Part shown: one piece after another, positions 17,981-27,352 of the stretch | Numbering within the stretch: position 1 is the stretch's first letter | How the letters are laid out: each line of letters opens with the position of its first letter | From: Acidiferrobacterales bacterium | Lineage (GTDB): Bacteria > Pseudomonadota > Gammaproteobacteria > Arenicellales > JAJDZL01 | Reading direction: 5' to 3' | Assembly: GCA_028820695.1 (NCBI GenBank) | Contig: JAPPIB010000027.1 | Location: 1-51,998 of the forward strand | DNA length: 51,998 nt | Translations under genes and position numbers: made by a program | Notes under the pieces: generated by a model | What the model was told of the DNA's origin: nothing | The model's database searches: none | Seen by the model: the letters and a program-made list of their open reading frames with translations, nothing else

Positions 17981-19254
17981 TGGGCAGGATGATTCTCGCA
18001 GTCTATCGCACACTGATGCTGATGCTGTTGCCTGTGATATTCGTTCGATATGTGCTGAAGGCCGGACTCACACCGACTTATCGGCGCAGGCTCACCGAGC
18101 GGTTCGGGGTTCTCCCCAACCGTATTCCCACCGGAATTATCTGGGTCCATGCGGTATCAGTTGGCGAGGTCAACGCTGCCGTCCCCATGATTGAAAATCT
18201 GCTCCAGACCCAGAATCGACCGGTGCTGGTCACCTGCGTGACACCGACCGGCTCGGCGCAAATCCGAAAGTCACTCAATGATCGGGTTGCTCATGTCTAC
18301 GCCCCGGTCGATGCCGGTGTCATTGTCAGGACCTTCCTGCGCAAGTTCAAGCCAGTGATGATTGTGATCATGGAAACAGAAATGTGGCCGAATCTGATTC
18401 ATTACGGGACTCGCGCGGGTGTTCCGGTGCTGTTCGCGAACATGCGTCTTTCCGACAGAACTTTTGCAGGAGCTGTCAGACTCAGGCCGTTCAGCAGGTA
18501 TGTGCTCAATCAGGTCAGCGCGTTTTGTGTCCAGACTGAGGATGACCGTCAGCGAATCGCAGACATCGGAGTGCCTGACTCAAGGATCAGTGTGACAGGC
18601 AATCTCAAATTCGATGTCACAGCACCGCCGGAGGTACTGACGAGCGGAAAGCGGATCCGGGAGCGTCTTGGGGGAGATGATGTCCGTGTTGTCATATTGG
18701 GGAGCTCACACGACGGTGAGGAATTGAGGTTTCTTGACGTGTTTGAGCGGGTACGAGAAAAGTTCCCGATGCTTCTCGGGATTATCGTTCCGCGCCACCC
18801 GGAGCGATTTGACGCGGTCTATCGGATCATCGCCCAACGCGGTCTGCATGTTGTCCGCACAAGTCAATGGAGTGGTCAGTGGCCGCAAGAAGCCGACATC
18901 CTGCTGGTGGACTCAATGGGTGAGTTGATGAACTATTACGCCGCTTGCGATGTCGCCGTGGTCGGTGGAAGTTTTGTACCTGTCGGCGGTCACAATGTGC
19001 TCGAGCCGATGATGACGGGTACCGTGTCGATTTTCGGCCCGCAGATGTCAAATTTCCGGCTGATTGCCCGACTTGTACTGTCGGCGCAGGCAGGTCTTCA
19101 GGTATCTGGTATGGAAGAGTTGGCAGAAAGTATCGGGAAACTCATGGGAGATTCTGACTTACGGCAGGAAATGGTGGGCAGGGGATATCAGCTACTGGCG
19201 GAAAATCGGGGCTCAGTGACGCGCACGTGCGAAAGATTGCTGTCAGTGTTGTGA
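17980..19254 (+). CDS. waaA: 3-deoxy-D-manno-octulosonic acid (Kdo) transferase
   Basis: Transfers Kdo from CMP-Kdo to lipid A at the inner membrane. The 424-aa protein starts with a hydrophobic anchor (LMLMLLPVIFVRYVL), then IIWVHAVSVGEVNAA, TPTGSAQI, METEMWPNLI, LFANMRLSDRT, ISVTGNLKFD, and in the C-terminal GT-B half VPRHPERF, DSMGELMNYYAACDVAVVGGSFVPVGGHN. These are the hallmarks of WaaA/KdtA. Its ATG overlaps the hemF stop by one base (TAATG). It converges on tolC with only 12 bases between. Confidence 0.95.
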   Translation: MGRMILAVYRTLMLMLLPVIFVRYVLKAGLTPTYRRRLTERFGVLPNRIPTGIIWVHAVSVGEVNAAVPMIENLLQTQNRPVLVTCVTPTGSAQIRKSLNDRVAHVYAPVDAGVIVRTFLRKFKPVMIVIMETEMWPNLIHYGTRAGVPVLFANMRLSDRTFAGAVRLRPFSRYVLNQVSAFCVQTEDDRQRIADIGVPDSRISVTGNLKFDVTAPPEVLTSGKRIRERLGGDDVRVVILGSSHDGEELRFLDVFERVREKFPMLLGIIVPRHPERFDAVYRIIAQRGLHVVRTSQWSGQWPQEADILLVDSMGELMNYYAACDVAVVGGSFVPVGGHNVLEPMMTGTVSIFGPQMSNFRLIARLVLSAQAGLQVSGMEELAESIGKLMGDSDLRQEMVGRGYQLLAENRGSVTRTCERLLSVL

Positions 19255-19266
19255 ATTTTCCCGGTA

Positions 19267-20553
19267 TCAGGGTCGTTCAAGCAGGTTATTCATCACCTCC
19301 AGATCGAACAGGTCAAGCGTGCCGGCCAGTTGTCTGATCACAATGGAGTTGTTCAGGTAATCATAGCGGGCGCGGTGCAGGTCGCGTGTCACCTGAAACA
19401 GATCGTGTCGTGCATTGAGCACGTCGATGGAGGCGACAGTGCCCACAAGAAAACTCTGCTCGGTGACATCCAACGCAATCTGACTTGCACTTCTTGCCGT
19501 TTCCAGCGCTCTGATCCGATTGTAGAGACTCACCAGATTGAAGTATGTGCGCGACACACTGCTTCTGACTTGCTGAGTCGCAGCAAGTTCTCTCTGAACC
19601 TGGGCCTTGTGATTCAGTGTTGCCTGTTTCCTGAGTTTCTGATGGTACCCGCCGACCGAGAATGACTTGCTGATGCTGAGGGTGATCTTGGATCGCTCTG
19701 GGTTCGGGTTTCTGGGTTTGTCAGCGAATTCCCGACGAGACAGTCCAAGCATCACATTGGGGCCTGTCCGTGCACCGGCGGCTTGGATTGCGTATTTCGA
19801 TCGATTGACCAATTCACCCTGAATAGCGAGATCTGGATTGTTTTCCAGCGCCAGATCAATCCAGTGTTCGACGTTGTCGGGCATGAGTACCGGTACTATG
19901 AGATTTTCCGCGAGCCGATTCAGTTGATCGGGTCGACTGCCGGTTATTTCCATCAGTGAGATCCAAGCGGCTTCTATCGCGCTTTCGTCGCGGATTTGTG
20001 CCGCCCTTGCCAACGCCTCGCGCGCGGTCGCATTCTGTATGTCACTTTCGGTTCCCAGACCAACATCAAAGCGTGTTCGGGTGACTTTCAGAAACTCGGC
20101 GATCGCCTTGACCTCACTGGCGGAGGTGTCCAGATCATCCTGAGAGGCCAGAACGTCGAAATAGGCGACTACAACCCTGCGATACAGATCTTGCCGGGCT
20201 TTCTGAAGTCGAAGTTCACCGATGACCACGTCGGCTTCAGCCGAATCCAATGCCGGTTTGAGTTCGGCCATATAAAGTGGAACGTCGAGAACAACCTCTC
20301 CTGAGGTGGAATTGACCTCGTTGCTTCTCGCGATGCGCTGTTCTTCGTATCTCCCGCGCAACGACACGGTAGGAAATGCCCTTGATCGGATAATCGCATT
20401 GTCCAAGGAACTCGCTTCGGTGGCAAATTTCTGCGAATTCAATGTTGCGTCGTTTTCGAGCGCAAGTTGGTAGATATCCAGAAGGTCTGAAGCGAAGACT
20501 CCCGAAGTGAATATACAGCCGAGGATAAAGCCGATTGTTCGGCTGAACTTCAT
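19267..20553 (-). CDS. tolC: TolC family outer membrane efflux protein
   Basis: A 428-aa outer membrane channel component. The N-terminal signal peptide is MKFSRTIGFILGCIFTSGVFA, followed by DLLDIYQLALENDATLNSQ, the usual first helix of TolC-type proteins. Two repeats of long helices follow, each with the Asn-Asp or Asn-Pro turn (LALENNPDLAIQ for the second). The frame is open upstream, but the start at 20553 gives the signal peptide. It lies downstream of the PIMT-like gene, a pairing common in gammaproteobacteria. Partner pump genes are not in the window. Confidence 0.9.
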   Translation of the reverse strand: MKFSRTIGFILGCIFTSGVFASDLLDIYQLALENDATLNSQKFATEASSLDNAIIRSRAFPTVSLRGRYEEQRIARSNEVNSTSGEVVLDVPLYMAELKPALDSAEADVVIGELRLQKARQDLYRRVVVAYFDVLASQDDLDTSASEVKAIAEFLKVTRTRFDVGLGTESDIQNATAREALARAAQIRDESAIEAAWISLMEITGSRPDQLNRLAENLIVPVLMPDNVEHWIDLALENNPDLAIQGELVNRSKYAIQAAGARTGPNVMLGLSRREFADKPRNPNPERSKITLSISKSFSVGGYHQKLRKQATLNHKAQVQRELAATQQVRSSVSRTYFNLVSLYNRIRALETARSASQIALDVTEQSFLVGTVASIDVLNARHDLFQVTRDLHRARYDYLNNSIVIRQLAGTLDLFDLEVMNNLLERP

Positions 20554-20665
20554 CGGACTTGGGCCGCTTGGCGACCTGAAGGGTTTGAATTGCATGCTGA
20601 ACACCGCATATGCCAGCCTGCTGTGGATTTGACTGAAATCTTCACAACTTCGGCCCGGGATGAAT

Positions 20666-21319
20666 CTAGAACACGAAACGACTGGGTTGCTCGATATGAT
20701 CCAGTGCCGGCAGGATTGTCTCGAACAGATACGTGGTTTTCCATGAAGCCGGGCCTGTTCTTTCAACCAGAATTGCATTCATGACCGGTTCGTCGCCGAC
20801 AATGGCCACCAGCCGTCCACCGACGTTCAGCAATTTGCGATAACTGTCCGGCAGTTCAATGACCGAACCGGATAGAAATATACAGTCGAACTGATGATCT
20901 GACTGCCATCCTTGCCCACCATCACCTTCGATGACCTGCACATTACTGGATTTGTTCTCGATGAGATGATCGGTTGCTGCTTCAGCAAGGGCTGGCCGGA
21001 TTTCCACGGTTTGAACAAACTTCGCACAATGCGCCAACAGTGCGGCCATGTAGCCGCTACCGGTTCCAATTTCCAGTACCAGATGCTCCGGATCGGGTTC
21101 AAGTGCCTGCAGTAGTCTGGCTTCGACTTTCGGCTGCATCATGACCTGGTTATCGCCGATTGGGATATTCATATCGACAAAAGACAGTTCGCGATGCTCT
21201 TTCGGAACGAAATGTTCCCGTGGCACAGTCGAAACCGCTTCCAACACTTTGGGGTCCAGCACATTCCATGGCCGGATCTGTTGTTCGACCATATTGAATT
21301 TTGCTTGTTTGATGTCCAC
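20666..21319 (-). CDS. PIMT-family methyltransferase linked to tolC
   Basis: A 217-aa protein of the L-isoaspartate methyltransferase family: FNMVEQQIRPWNVLD, VPREHFVP, motif I LEIGTGSGYMAALLA, VQTVEI and LNVGGRLVAIVGD. The substrate-recognition stretch reads IPIGDNQVMMQPKVEARLL and lacks the GQTISQP-type signature seen in the other PIMT at 11531, so repair activity on isoaspartate is doubtful. This form is regularly found before tolC in gammaproteobacteria. Probably co-transcribed with tolC after 112 bases. Confidence 0.85.
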   Translation of the reverse strand: MDIKQAKFNMVEQQIRPWNVLDPKVLEAVSTVPREHFVPKEHRELSFVDMNIPIGDNQVMMQPKVEARLLQALEPDPEHLVLEIGTGSGYMAALLAHCAKFVQTVEIRPALAEAATDHLIENKSSNVQVIEGDGGQGWQSDHQFDCIFLSGSVIELPDSYRKLLNVGGRLVAIVGDEPVMNAILVERTGPASWKTTYLFETILPALDHIEQPSRFVF

Positions 21320-21415
21320 TACTGCGTCGATTCCGTGGATTATGCCTGAAGTTCGAGTAACCGAAAGATTTATAATGACCGGTTTCGAAGGCCAGCCGAT
21401 CTCGCTTTCACTGGA

Positions 21416-21742
21416 TCAGTGGAATTGCTCTGACGGGACCGTGTATTGACCGCCATCAAGATCACCGAACAGTTTTGTGACTGCCGGGTGATCGACAGGA
21501 ATTCCTGTTTCGTCCGGTATCAGGTTTTGTTCAGAAACATAAGCAACATATGTGGACTTTTCGTTTTCAGCCAACAAGTGATAGAACGGCTGATCTTTTC
21601 GGGGACGTATTTCGTCCGGAATCGCATCATACCATTCCTCGGTATTGTTGAACTCTGGATCGACATCAAAAATCACACCTCTGAAAGCGTGGTACCGATG
21701 ACGAACAACTTGCCCCAGTTTGAACTTCGCTGATACTGACAT
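21416..21742 (-). CDS. hspQ: heat shock protein HspQ
   Basis: A 108-aa member of the YccV/HspQ family (hemimethylated-DNA-binding fold). It shows KFKLGQVVRHRYHAFRGVIFDVDPEF, WYDAIP, QPFYHLLAENE and YVSEQNLIPD. In enterobacteria HspQ is a heat-induced specificity factor for the Lon protease. The start at 21742 matches the family; the open frame to 21793 is not used. It is transcribed away from uvrD. Confidence 0.93.
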   Translation of the reverse strand: MSVSAKFKLGQVVRHRYHAFRGVIFDVDPEFNNTEEWYDAIPDEIRPRKDQPFYHLLAENEKSTYVAYVSEQNLIPDETGIPVDHPAVTKLFGDLDGGQYTVPSEQFH

Positions 21743-21869
21743 CTCGACCTTACCGATATTACAGTAGATTGTACTTTCATATATACGTTCCAATCGGTCA
21801 ATTTCAAGTCAATTGCAACTTGGGTTTCCATCCTGACCATGCATCGTCGGCCATGAGGTTGGTTGAACT

Positions 21870-24083
21870 GTGACGGATGTCACGACTGTCCTTGAGGGGT
21901 TGAACGAGCAGCAGCGCGAGGCAGTTGTAGCCTCGCCGGGACCGTTGCTCATTACAGCCGGGGCTGGCAGCGGCAAGACAACCGCAATCACCCGACGGAT
22001 TGCCTGGCTGATTGAGGCCAATGGCGTTTCTCCACATCAAATTCTTGCGGTGACCTTCACCAACAAGGCAGCGAGGGAAATGAAGGCGCGTGTGGAACAG
22101 CTGCTCGGGACAAATGCAGCACCCGGCGGGATCGCTACATTCCATGGATTCTCCTGCCGGTTTCTAAGGATCTATCATGAGGCCGCACGACTGCCGCGGG
22201 ACTTCACGATACTGGACCAGGATGATCAGAAGTCATTCATCAACCGGTTGATCAACGACAGTCAGCTGAGGATCGGGAAGTGGAATGCCAAGGATGTACA
22301 GTCCTATATCAACGGCAAAAAGGAACGACAGTTACGCGCATCGAAAACGCATGAGCCTTCAAGTCGCCGTGAGGAGATCATGGGTCCGATCTACGAGCTT
22401 TATGAGCACGAGTGCAATATCCGGGGCCTGGTGGACTTTGCGGAAATCCTGCTGCGGACTGTCGAGGTGATGCAACGCAATGAGCTTGTGCGAAGTGAGA
22501 TTCACGAGCGCTACCAACATATTCTGGTTGATGAGTTTCAGGACACCAATGCAATCCAGATTGAATGGCTGAAACTGTTCAGCAATCATCTGAATTACAT
22601 TACCGCAGTCGGCGATGAGGATCAGTCCATCTATGGCTGGCGCGGAGCGGTAGCGAAGAATATGCTGAGTTTCACATCGCTTTTTCCGAATACCAGATTG
22701 ATTCGTCTCGAAAAGAACTATCGGTCAACACAGACGATCCTGACTGCCGCCAACTCGGTCATAGCCCGAAACAGCGACCGGTTTGAGAAGAAACTGTGGA
22801 CTGATCAGGATAGCGGGGAACCGATCGGGTTTTTCACTGCATCCGACCATCAGGATGAATCGTGGTTTGTTGCCGAGAAAGCCAAGGCCCTGCATGAGGC
22901 CGGGTTTGCGTATTCAGACATGACGATCCTTTATCGGACGCATGCGCAGTCAAACATTTTCGAGACGACGCTGTCCTCGTATCGGATTCCATTCAGGATC
23001 TACGGCGGTGTCCGGTTTTTCTTGAGAATGGAGATCAAGCATGCACTTGCCTATTTGCGACTGATTGTCGATCCTGACAACGGTCCGGCGTTTCAGCGGG
23101 TGATCAATGTACCGCCGCGCGGAATCGGTGAGGTCGCTCAGCGAAGGGTTTTCGAAGTTGCCAGGCACGAAGATATCTCCTTGATGCAGGCTGCGAGAAT
23201 AATCGCGAACGATGGGTCGGAACAGTCGCGGATCAAAACCCCCTTGGGTGAGTTCATCGAGTTGATAGAACGTATGGAAACTGACTGTTCCGGTTTTGGT
23301 CTGACTGAGACGATCAAGCATGTCAATGCCCATTCGGGCCTTCGCGACCTCTACCTTTTGCGGGATACGGAAATCGACAAGCCGCGCGTAGAGAATCTCG
23401 ACGAGCTGATCAACGCGGGCGCGAACTTCATTCAGATGAACATTGATCACGGGACTTCAGGTGAGTCGGCTGCCGACGGGCGTGAAGCAATCATTTTGTT
23501 TTTGGATACTGTGGCACTGGATGCAGGCGATACATTTGACGAGACGTCGGATACCCTGAGCCTGATGACCCTGCATCAGGCCAAGGGACTCGAGTTTCCT
23601 GTGGTCTTTCTGGTCGGCATGGACGAAAAGCTATTGCCTCATGCGAACGCGCTGGAATACGGCCGCGTACGTAGGACATTCGACCAGGTCGAAGAGGAGC
23701 GTCGCTTGTGCTATGTGGGTATGACAAGAGCAAAGAAGCAGTTGTACCTGACACGTGCCAAACTTCGCATGTATTTTGGACATCTCACTCCTTACGTACC
23801 ATCGAGATTTATCAATGAGATTCCCAAACAGTGTATCCGGAAGGTGACACCGGATTTCGCTGCCGGACAGTCGGATTCCGATACATCTGTCGCGACATTG
23901 GACTTGGAAGAAGAACTGGAAGATCTGCGCGGCAGACGGGTTCGCCACAAGAAGTTCGGTGAAGGCACTGTGACCGACATCACTGTAGGACAAGGACATA
24001 CGATTGTCCAGATAAGGTTTGAGGATGTTGGCGAGAAACTGCTGTTGTTGGAGCAGGCAGGGCTGGAATTCCTCGACAATTAG
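21870..24083 (+). CDS. uvrD: DNA helicase II (UvrD)
   Basis: Superfamily 1A 3'-5' helicase of nucleotide excision and mismatch repair, 737 aa. Motifs: LNEQQREAV (Q motif), TAGAGSGKTT (Walker A, residues 29-38), FTNKAAREMK, VDEFQDTN (Walker B), GDEDQSIYGWRGA, LEKNYRS, LMTLHQAKGLEFPVVFLVG and VGMTRAKKQLYLT. The C-terminal segment GRRVRHKKFGEGTV with the end LLEQAGLEFLDN is the UvrD tudor-like domain, which favours UvrD over Rep. The start is a GTG at 21870. Confidence 0.95.
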   Translation: MTDVTTVLEGLNEQQREAVVASPGPLLITAGAGSGKTTAITRRIAWLIEANGVSPHQILAVTFTNKAAREMKARVEQLLGTNAAPGGIATFHGFSCRFLRIYHEAARLPRDFTILDQDDQKSFINRLINDSQLRIGKWNAKDVQSYINGKKERQLRASKTHEPSSRREEIMGPIYELYEHECNIRGLVDFAEILLRTVEVMQRNELVRSEIHERYQHILVDEFQDTNAIQIEWLKLFSNHLNYITAVGDEDQSIYGWRGAVAKNMLSFTSLFPNTRLIRLEKNYRSTQTILTAANSVIARNSDRFEKKLWTDQDSGEPIGFFTASDHQDESWFVAEKAKALHEAGFAYSDMTILYRTHAQSNIFETTLSSYRIPFRIYGGVRFFLRMEIKHALAYLRLIVDPDNGPAFQRVINVPPRGIGEVAQRRVFEVARHEDISLMQAARIIANDGSEQSRIKTPLGEFIELIERMETDCSGFGLTETIKHVNAHSGLRDLYLLRDTEIDKPRVENLDELINAGANFIQMNIDHGTSGESAADGREAIILFLDTVALDAGDTFDETSDTLSLMTLHQAKGLEFPVVFLVGMDEKLLPHANALEYGRVRRTFDQVEEERRLCYVGMTRAKKQLYLTRAKLRMYFGHLTPYVPSRFINEIPKQCIRKVTPDFAAGQSDSDTSVATLDLEEELEDLRGRRVRHKKFGEGTVTDITVGQGHTIVQIRFEDVGEKLLLLEQAGLEFLDN

Positions 24084-24192
24084 GAAAAGCCATCAAGCGC
24101 TTGGCCGGCTCCCAAGGGAATCCTGCATCACCGACCACTGATGTGGACGCTGCGCTGAGTCCGGAATTGAGACGTCAGTTACGCCATATCGC

Positions 24193-24441
24193 GTGCGTAA
24201 ACGGTTTCGTGAAGATTCAACTCGCTGTCTTGTGGCCCTTGATCTGCTGGTGCAATATGAAGGTGGGTGGCTGGGTTTTGAGATCAAGTTCAATGATGCA
24301 CCGAAAGTCTCAAAGTTGCTGCGAGATTCAGCTCGGTTGCTCCGACTCGATCATCTTTTCGTTGTTTGTCTCGCGCGCCGGGTTTATGCAGTTGGTGAAA
24401 ACATCAGTGTATTACCGGCATCCGAAATTCACGACCTGCGC
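24193..24441 (+). pseudogene. remnant of a DUF4143 AAA+ ATPase C-terminus
   Basis: A fragment of about 80 codons whose translation contains GGWLGFEIKFNDAPKVSKLL, LDHLFVV and GENISVLPASEI. These match the last part of the DUF4143 domain in bacterial AAA+ ATPases (the EIK nuclease-like strand and the final ISVLP strand). Neither the ATPase domain nor the start of DUF4143 is present, since an in-frame stop lies at 24139. The frame then continues without similarity into the antisense of recQ. I read it as the tail of a gene deleted between uvrD and recQ. Confidence 0.5.
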
Positions 24442-24540
24442 TCACACATCAAGGCATCGCTGGATCAGCAGACAACTTATCCGGAAAGCTTTGACTTCAA
24501 AGATAGGCGTCAGGTATTTCGCATCAGCCGTGCTCCTGAA

Positions 24541-26397
24541 TCAGCAACTGTCTTGCGGATCTTTCGCTATTTCAGCAAGAAACACTTCAGCGAATTCACG
24601 CAACTTGGTTTCACCGATACCACTGAGTTCGGAAAACTCTTCAGGCGTCGTCGGACGGCGGTATGCCATCGACTCAAGCGTGCGGTCGGAAAATATCACA
24701 TAGGCGGGCACTTTTCGTTCTTTGGCAATTCTCATCCGCAACATCTTCAGTCGGTTGAACAGCAACTCATCTTTCGAACTCAAGTTTGCCGCCAAGTTCA
24801 ACTTCCTTGAACTTTGAGATTCTGACCGACGTGCGCTCCCGGGCGGTTTTCGATATTCAAAAGTGCACTTTCCCCTCAGCAGATCATATCCGGAATTGGT
24901 AATTCGCAATCCGCCGTACGCCGCAATGTCCTGAACCGCAAATCCAGAACTGACGAGTTGGCGAATCAGCACACGCCATTCCCGTACCTTAAGTTCCGTA
25001 CCCACCCCAAATGTCGGAAGTCGGTCGTGGCTCGCCTTTGTAACTTTCGCTGTCTGATTGCCCACGAGCACATCAACAATATGCATCGCACCATAGCGTT
25101 GTCCGGTTCGATAAATCGCAGACAGCGCCATTCTTCCGTATTCAGTACCATCGGCGAGCTCAACGGGGTGCAGACAGGTGTCGCAATTGCCACACGGCGC
25201 GATCTGCTCTCCGAAGTATGCGAGTAAAGCGCGCCGCCGACATGTTGGGGACTCGCAATAGCCAATCAGCGCGGTCAGTCTTTGGTGCTCCCGACGCTTG
25301 CGGTCTTCTCCGGCATCTTCCTGGTCGATGAACATCCGACGCATACGCATGTCATCGAGTCCAAACAGCAGATGGGCCTCGGCTGGCTCACCGTCTCGGC
25401 CTGAGCGACCAATTTCCTGATAGTATGCCTCAATGGACCCGGGCATATCTGCGTGCAGTACAAACCGGATGTCGGATTTGTCAATTCCCATGCCGAACGC
25501 GATGGTCGCCACTATGACAACCCCGGGTTCGGTCATGAAGATGTTTTGATTTTCATCGCGCTCGTCCTTATCCATACCGGCGTGGTAGGGCAGCGTGCGG
25601 TAACCCGATTGCGCAAGCAATGCCGCTGTACTCTCGGTTTTCTTTCGGGACAGGCAGTAGACGATGCCGCTTAAGCCCCGATGAGGTGCGAGAAAATCCA
25701 GCATCTGGTCAGTTTCTCCGACCTTGGCCGCAGCTGACAACATGATGTTGGGTCGGTCGAATCCCTGAACATGAACCGAAACGTCACCTGCGAACAGGCG
25801 TGTCACAATCTCTGAACGCGTGACTTCGTCGGCCGTCGCCGTTGTCGCAAGAATCGGCGTATCCGGAAACAGTTCGTGCAGTTGAGACAACTGAGCATAT
25901 TCCGGACGAAAAGCGGGGCCCCACTGAGATATGCAGTGCGCCTCATCGACCGCGATCAGGGTCAGATGTCGCGGTCTGAGAAATTCCAGCATTGGTTCTG
26001 TCATCAGTTTCTCAGGCGACAGATACAGCAACTTGAGCGTACCGGATTTCAAACGCGACCATACGGCGATTTTGGTTTGCTGATCACTCGACGAATTAAT
26101 TGAATCAGCGTCAACCCCGGCCAGCTTAAGGGCGCTGACCTGGTCACGCATCAAGGCAATCAATGGAGAGACTACGATGGTGAGTCCATCGCCCATCAGA
26201 GCGGGCACCTGGTAGCAAAGAGATTTTCCCGAACCGGTTGGCATCACAGCCAGCACATTTTGACCTTGCGTCAGCTTTTCAATCACCGTTTCCTGGTTAG
26301 GCCTGAACGAATCGTAGCCAAAAACCTCGCGCAATATTTCGTGCCGGCGTTCTGAATGATGGAGCAATGTGGCGTCTCCTGTTTTGTAACCAATCAC
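24541..26397 (-). CDS. recQ: ATP-dependent DNA helicase RecQ
   Basis: 3'-5' SF2 helicase in recombinational repair, 618 aa. Walker A is MPTGSGKS (52-59), the DEAH box is at 151-154, then ATTATA, AFGMGIDK, QEIGRSGRDG. The zinc site CESPTCRRRALLAYFGE with CGNCDTC, the winged-helix RQC domain and a C-terminal HRDC domain (LLFNRLKMLRMRIAKE...LSGIGETKL) are all present. The start codon is GTG at 26397. It diverges from the HD-domain gene across 335 bases. Confidence 0.95.
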   Translation of the reverse strand: MIGYKTGDATLLHHSERRHEILREVFGYDSFRPNQETVIEKLTQGQNVLAVMPTGSGKSLCYQVPALMGDGLTIVVSPLIALMRDQVSALKLAGVDADSINSSSDQQTKIAVWSRLKSGTLKLLYLSPEKLMTEPMLEFLRPRHLTLIAVDEAHCISQWGPAFRPEYAQLSQLHELFPDTPILATTATADEVTRSEIVTRLFAGDVSVHVQGFDRPNIMLSAAAKVGETDQMLDFLAPHRGLSGIVYCLSRKKTESTAALLAQSGYRTLPYHAGMDKDERDENQNIFMTEPGVVIVATIAFGMGIDKSDIRFVLHADMPGSIEAYYQEIGRSGRDGEPAEAHLLFGLDDMRMRRMFIDQEDAGEDRKRREHQRLTALIGYCESPTCRRRALLAYFGEQIAPCGNCDTCLHPVELADGTEYGRMALSAIYRTGQRYGAMHIVDVLVGNQTAKVTKASHDRLPTFGVGTELKVREWRVLIRQLVSSGFAVQDIAAYGGLRITNSGYDLLRGKCTFEYRKPPGSARRSESQSSRKLNLAANLSSKDELLFNRLKMLRMRIAKERKVPAYVIFSDRTLESMAYRRPTTPEEFSELSGIGETKLREFAEVFLAEIAKDPQDSC

Positions 26398-26732
26398 TCC
26401 AAGGTCGAATACCTTGACGCGCTCTTAGCGCAATTGACATTGAAGTGGTGGTGACATTGTACGCGGTTGCAGATACAGCAAGGTTGGATTGCTGGATTCA
26501 TTGAGTTTCAATTCTTGATTCGCAGACCTTCACCAGCCAATTTTCGAGTTGGTTTGACATACTGATACGCCGGTGCCAGCAGGTTATTCTGACATGCCGG
26601 CATCGCACGGTAACGTCGCTCCTTCTCCCTTCGGTCACCTTGGCGCAAGTGTATAATGCTCTGTCCAATTTCCTTGAATGCGAATTGCTCGTCCGATCGA
26701 ACAATTTGCGATAACAACGCACCGACGACCCA
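26398..26732 (+). other. divergent intergenic region between recQ and the HD gene
   Basis: 335 bases holding the promoters for both flanking genes. Minus-strand frames of about 86 codons at 26498-26768 have no similarity or ribosome site and are rejected. A perfect TATAAT lies at 26652-26657 on the plus strand; the best upstream box, TTCGGT at 26630-26635 with a 16-base gap, is poor. Confidence 0.5.
26630..26657 (+). promoter_or_regulatory. putative promoter of the HD-domain gene
   Basis: Perfect -10 box TATAAT at 26652-26657, preceded by TG. The -35 match (TTCGGT) is weak. It lies about 75 bases before the GTG start of the HD gene, a suitable distance. Confidence 0.3.
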
Positions 26733-27308
26733 GTGGAAGAAACGAACCAGACTGTCAAATTTACCCAAATGAAAGAAGGGTCATTTGACGACTACCAATT
26801 GCTTCACGGTCTTGAGCGGGATTTCTCAAAAAAGACCGCTGACCGCGTGCTTGAGCACTTGCTGGCGCTTGACAACAGTTTCTCCGGATACAAGGTTTCC
26901 AGACTGGAACACGCCCTTCAGTCCGCCACCCGGGCGTGGCGGGACAATGCCGGCGAGGAGATGACCGTAGCGGCCCTGTTGCACGACATAGGGGATATTC
27001 TTGCTCCGGAAAATCACAGTGAGATGGCGGCCGCATTGCTTCGTCCCTATGTATCGGAGAAAACCTATTGGATCTTGAAGCATCATGGAGTTTTTCAGGG
27101 ATACTACTTTTTTCATCACCTGGGCGAAGACCGAAATGCCCGCGATCTGTATAAGGACCACGAACACTACCAGGCCTGCGCTGATTTCTGCGAAAACTGG
27201 GACCAGAACAGCTTCGACCCTGACTATGATTCTCTTCCGCTTGAGTTCTTCGAACCCATGGTCCGGCGAATTTTTGACAGGGTGCCATTCGGCGAACATG
27301 CCGGGTGA
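26733..27308 (+). CDS. HD-domain protein (COG4341-like, PhnZ/MIOX-related fold)
   Basis: A 191-aa HD protein. The ligand pattern is SRLEHALQSATRA (His60), ALLHDIGD (His84-Asp85), NHSEMAAALL (His95) and KHHGVFQGYY (His117/118). This order, with SRLEH before the HD pair, resembles the mixed-valent diiron oxygenases (PhnZ, inositol oxygenase) rather than nucleotide-cleaving HD phosphohydrolases. The tail DSLPLEFFEPMVRRIFDRV is conserved in proteins annotated as predicted HD phosphohydrolase. The start is GTG at 26733; the ATG at 26769 would cut the FTQM segment. The reaction is unknown; oxidation of a small phosphonate, polyol or amine is possible. Confidence 0.72.
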   Translation: MEETNQTVKFTQMKEGSFDDYQLLHGLERDFSKKTADRVLEHLLALDNSFSGYKVSRLEHALQSATRAWRDNAGEEMTVAALLHDIGDILAPENHSEMAAALLRPYVSEKTYWILKHHGVFQGYYFFHHLGEDRNARDLYKDHEHYQACADFCENWDQNSFDPDYDSLPLEFFEPMVRRIFDRVPFGEHAG

Positions 27309-27352
27309 CATCAGGCAATCAACCAACTTATTCAACAACTGATTCAAATCAT

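Noticed and set aside
26498..26768. Minus-strand frames upstream of the HD gene
   Set aside because: They overlap the HD gene start and promoter region and show no protein-like pattern.
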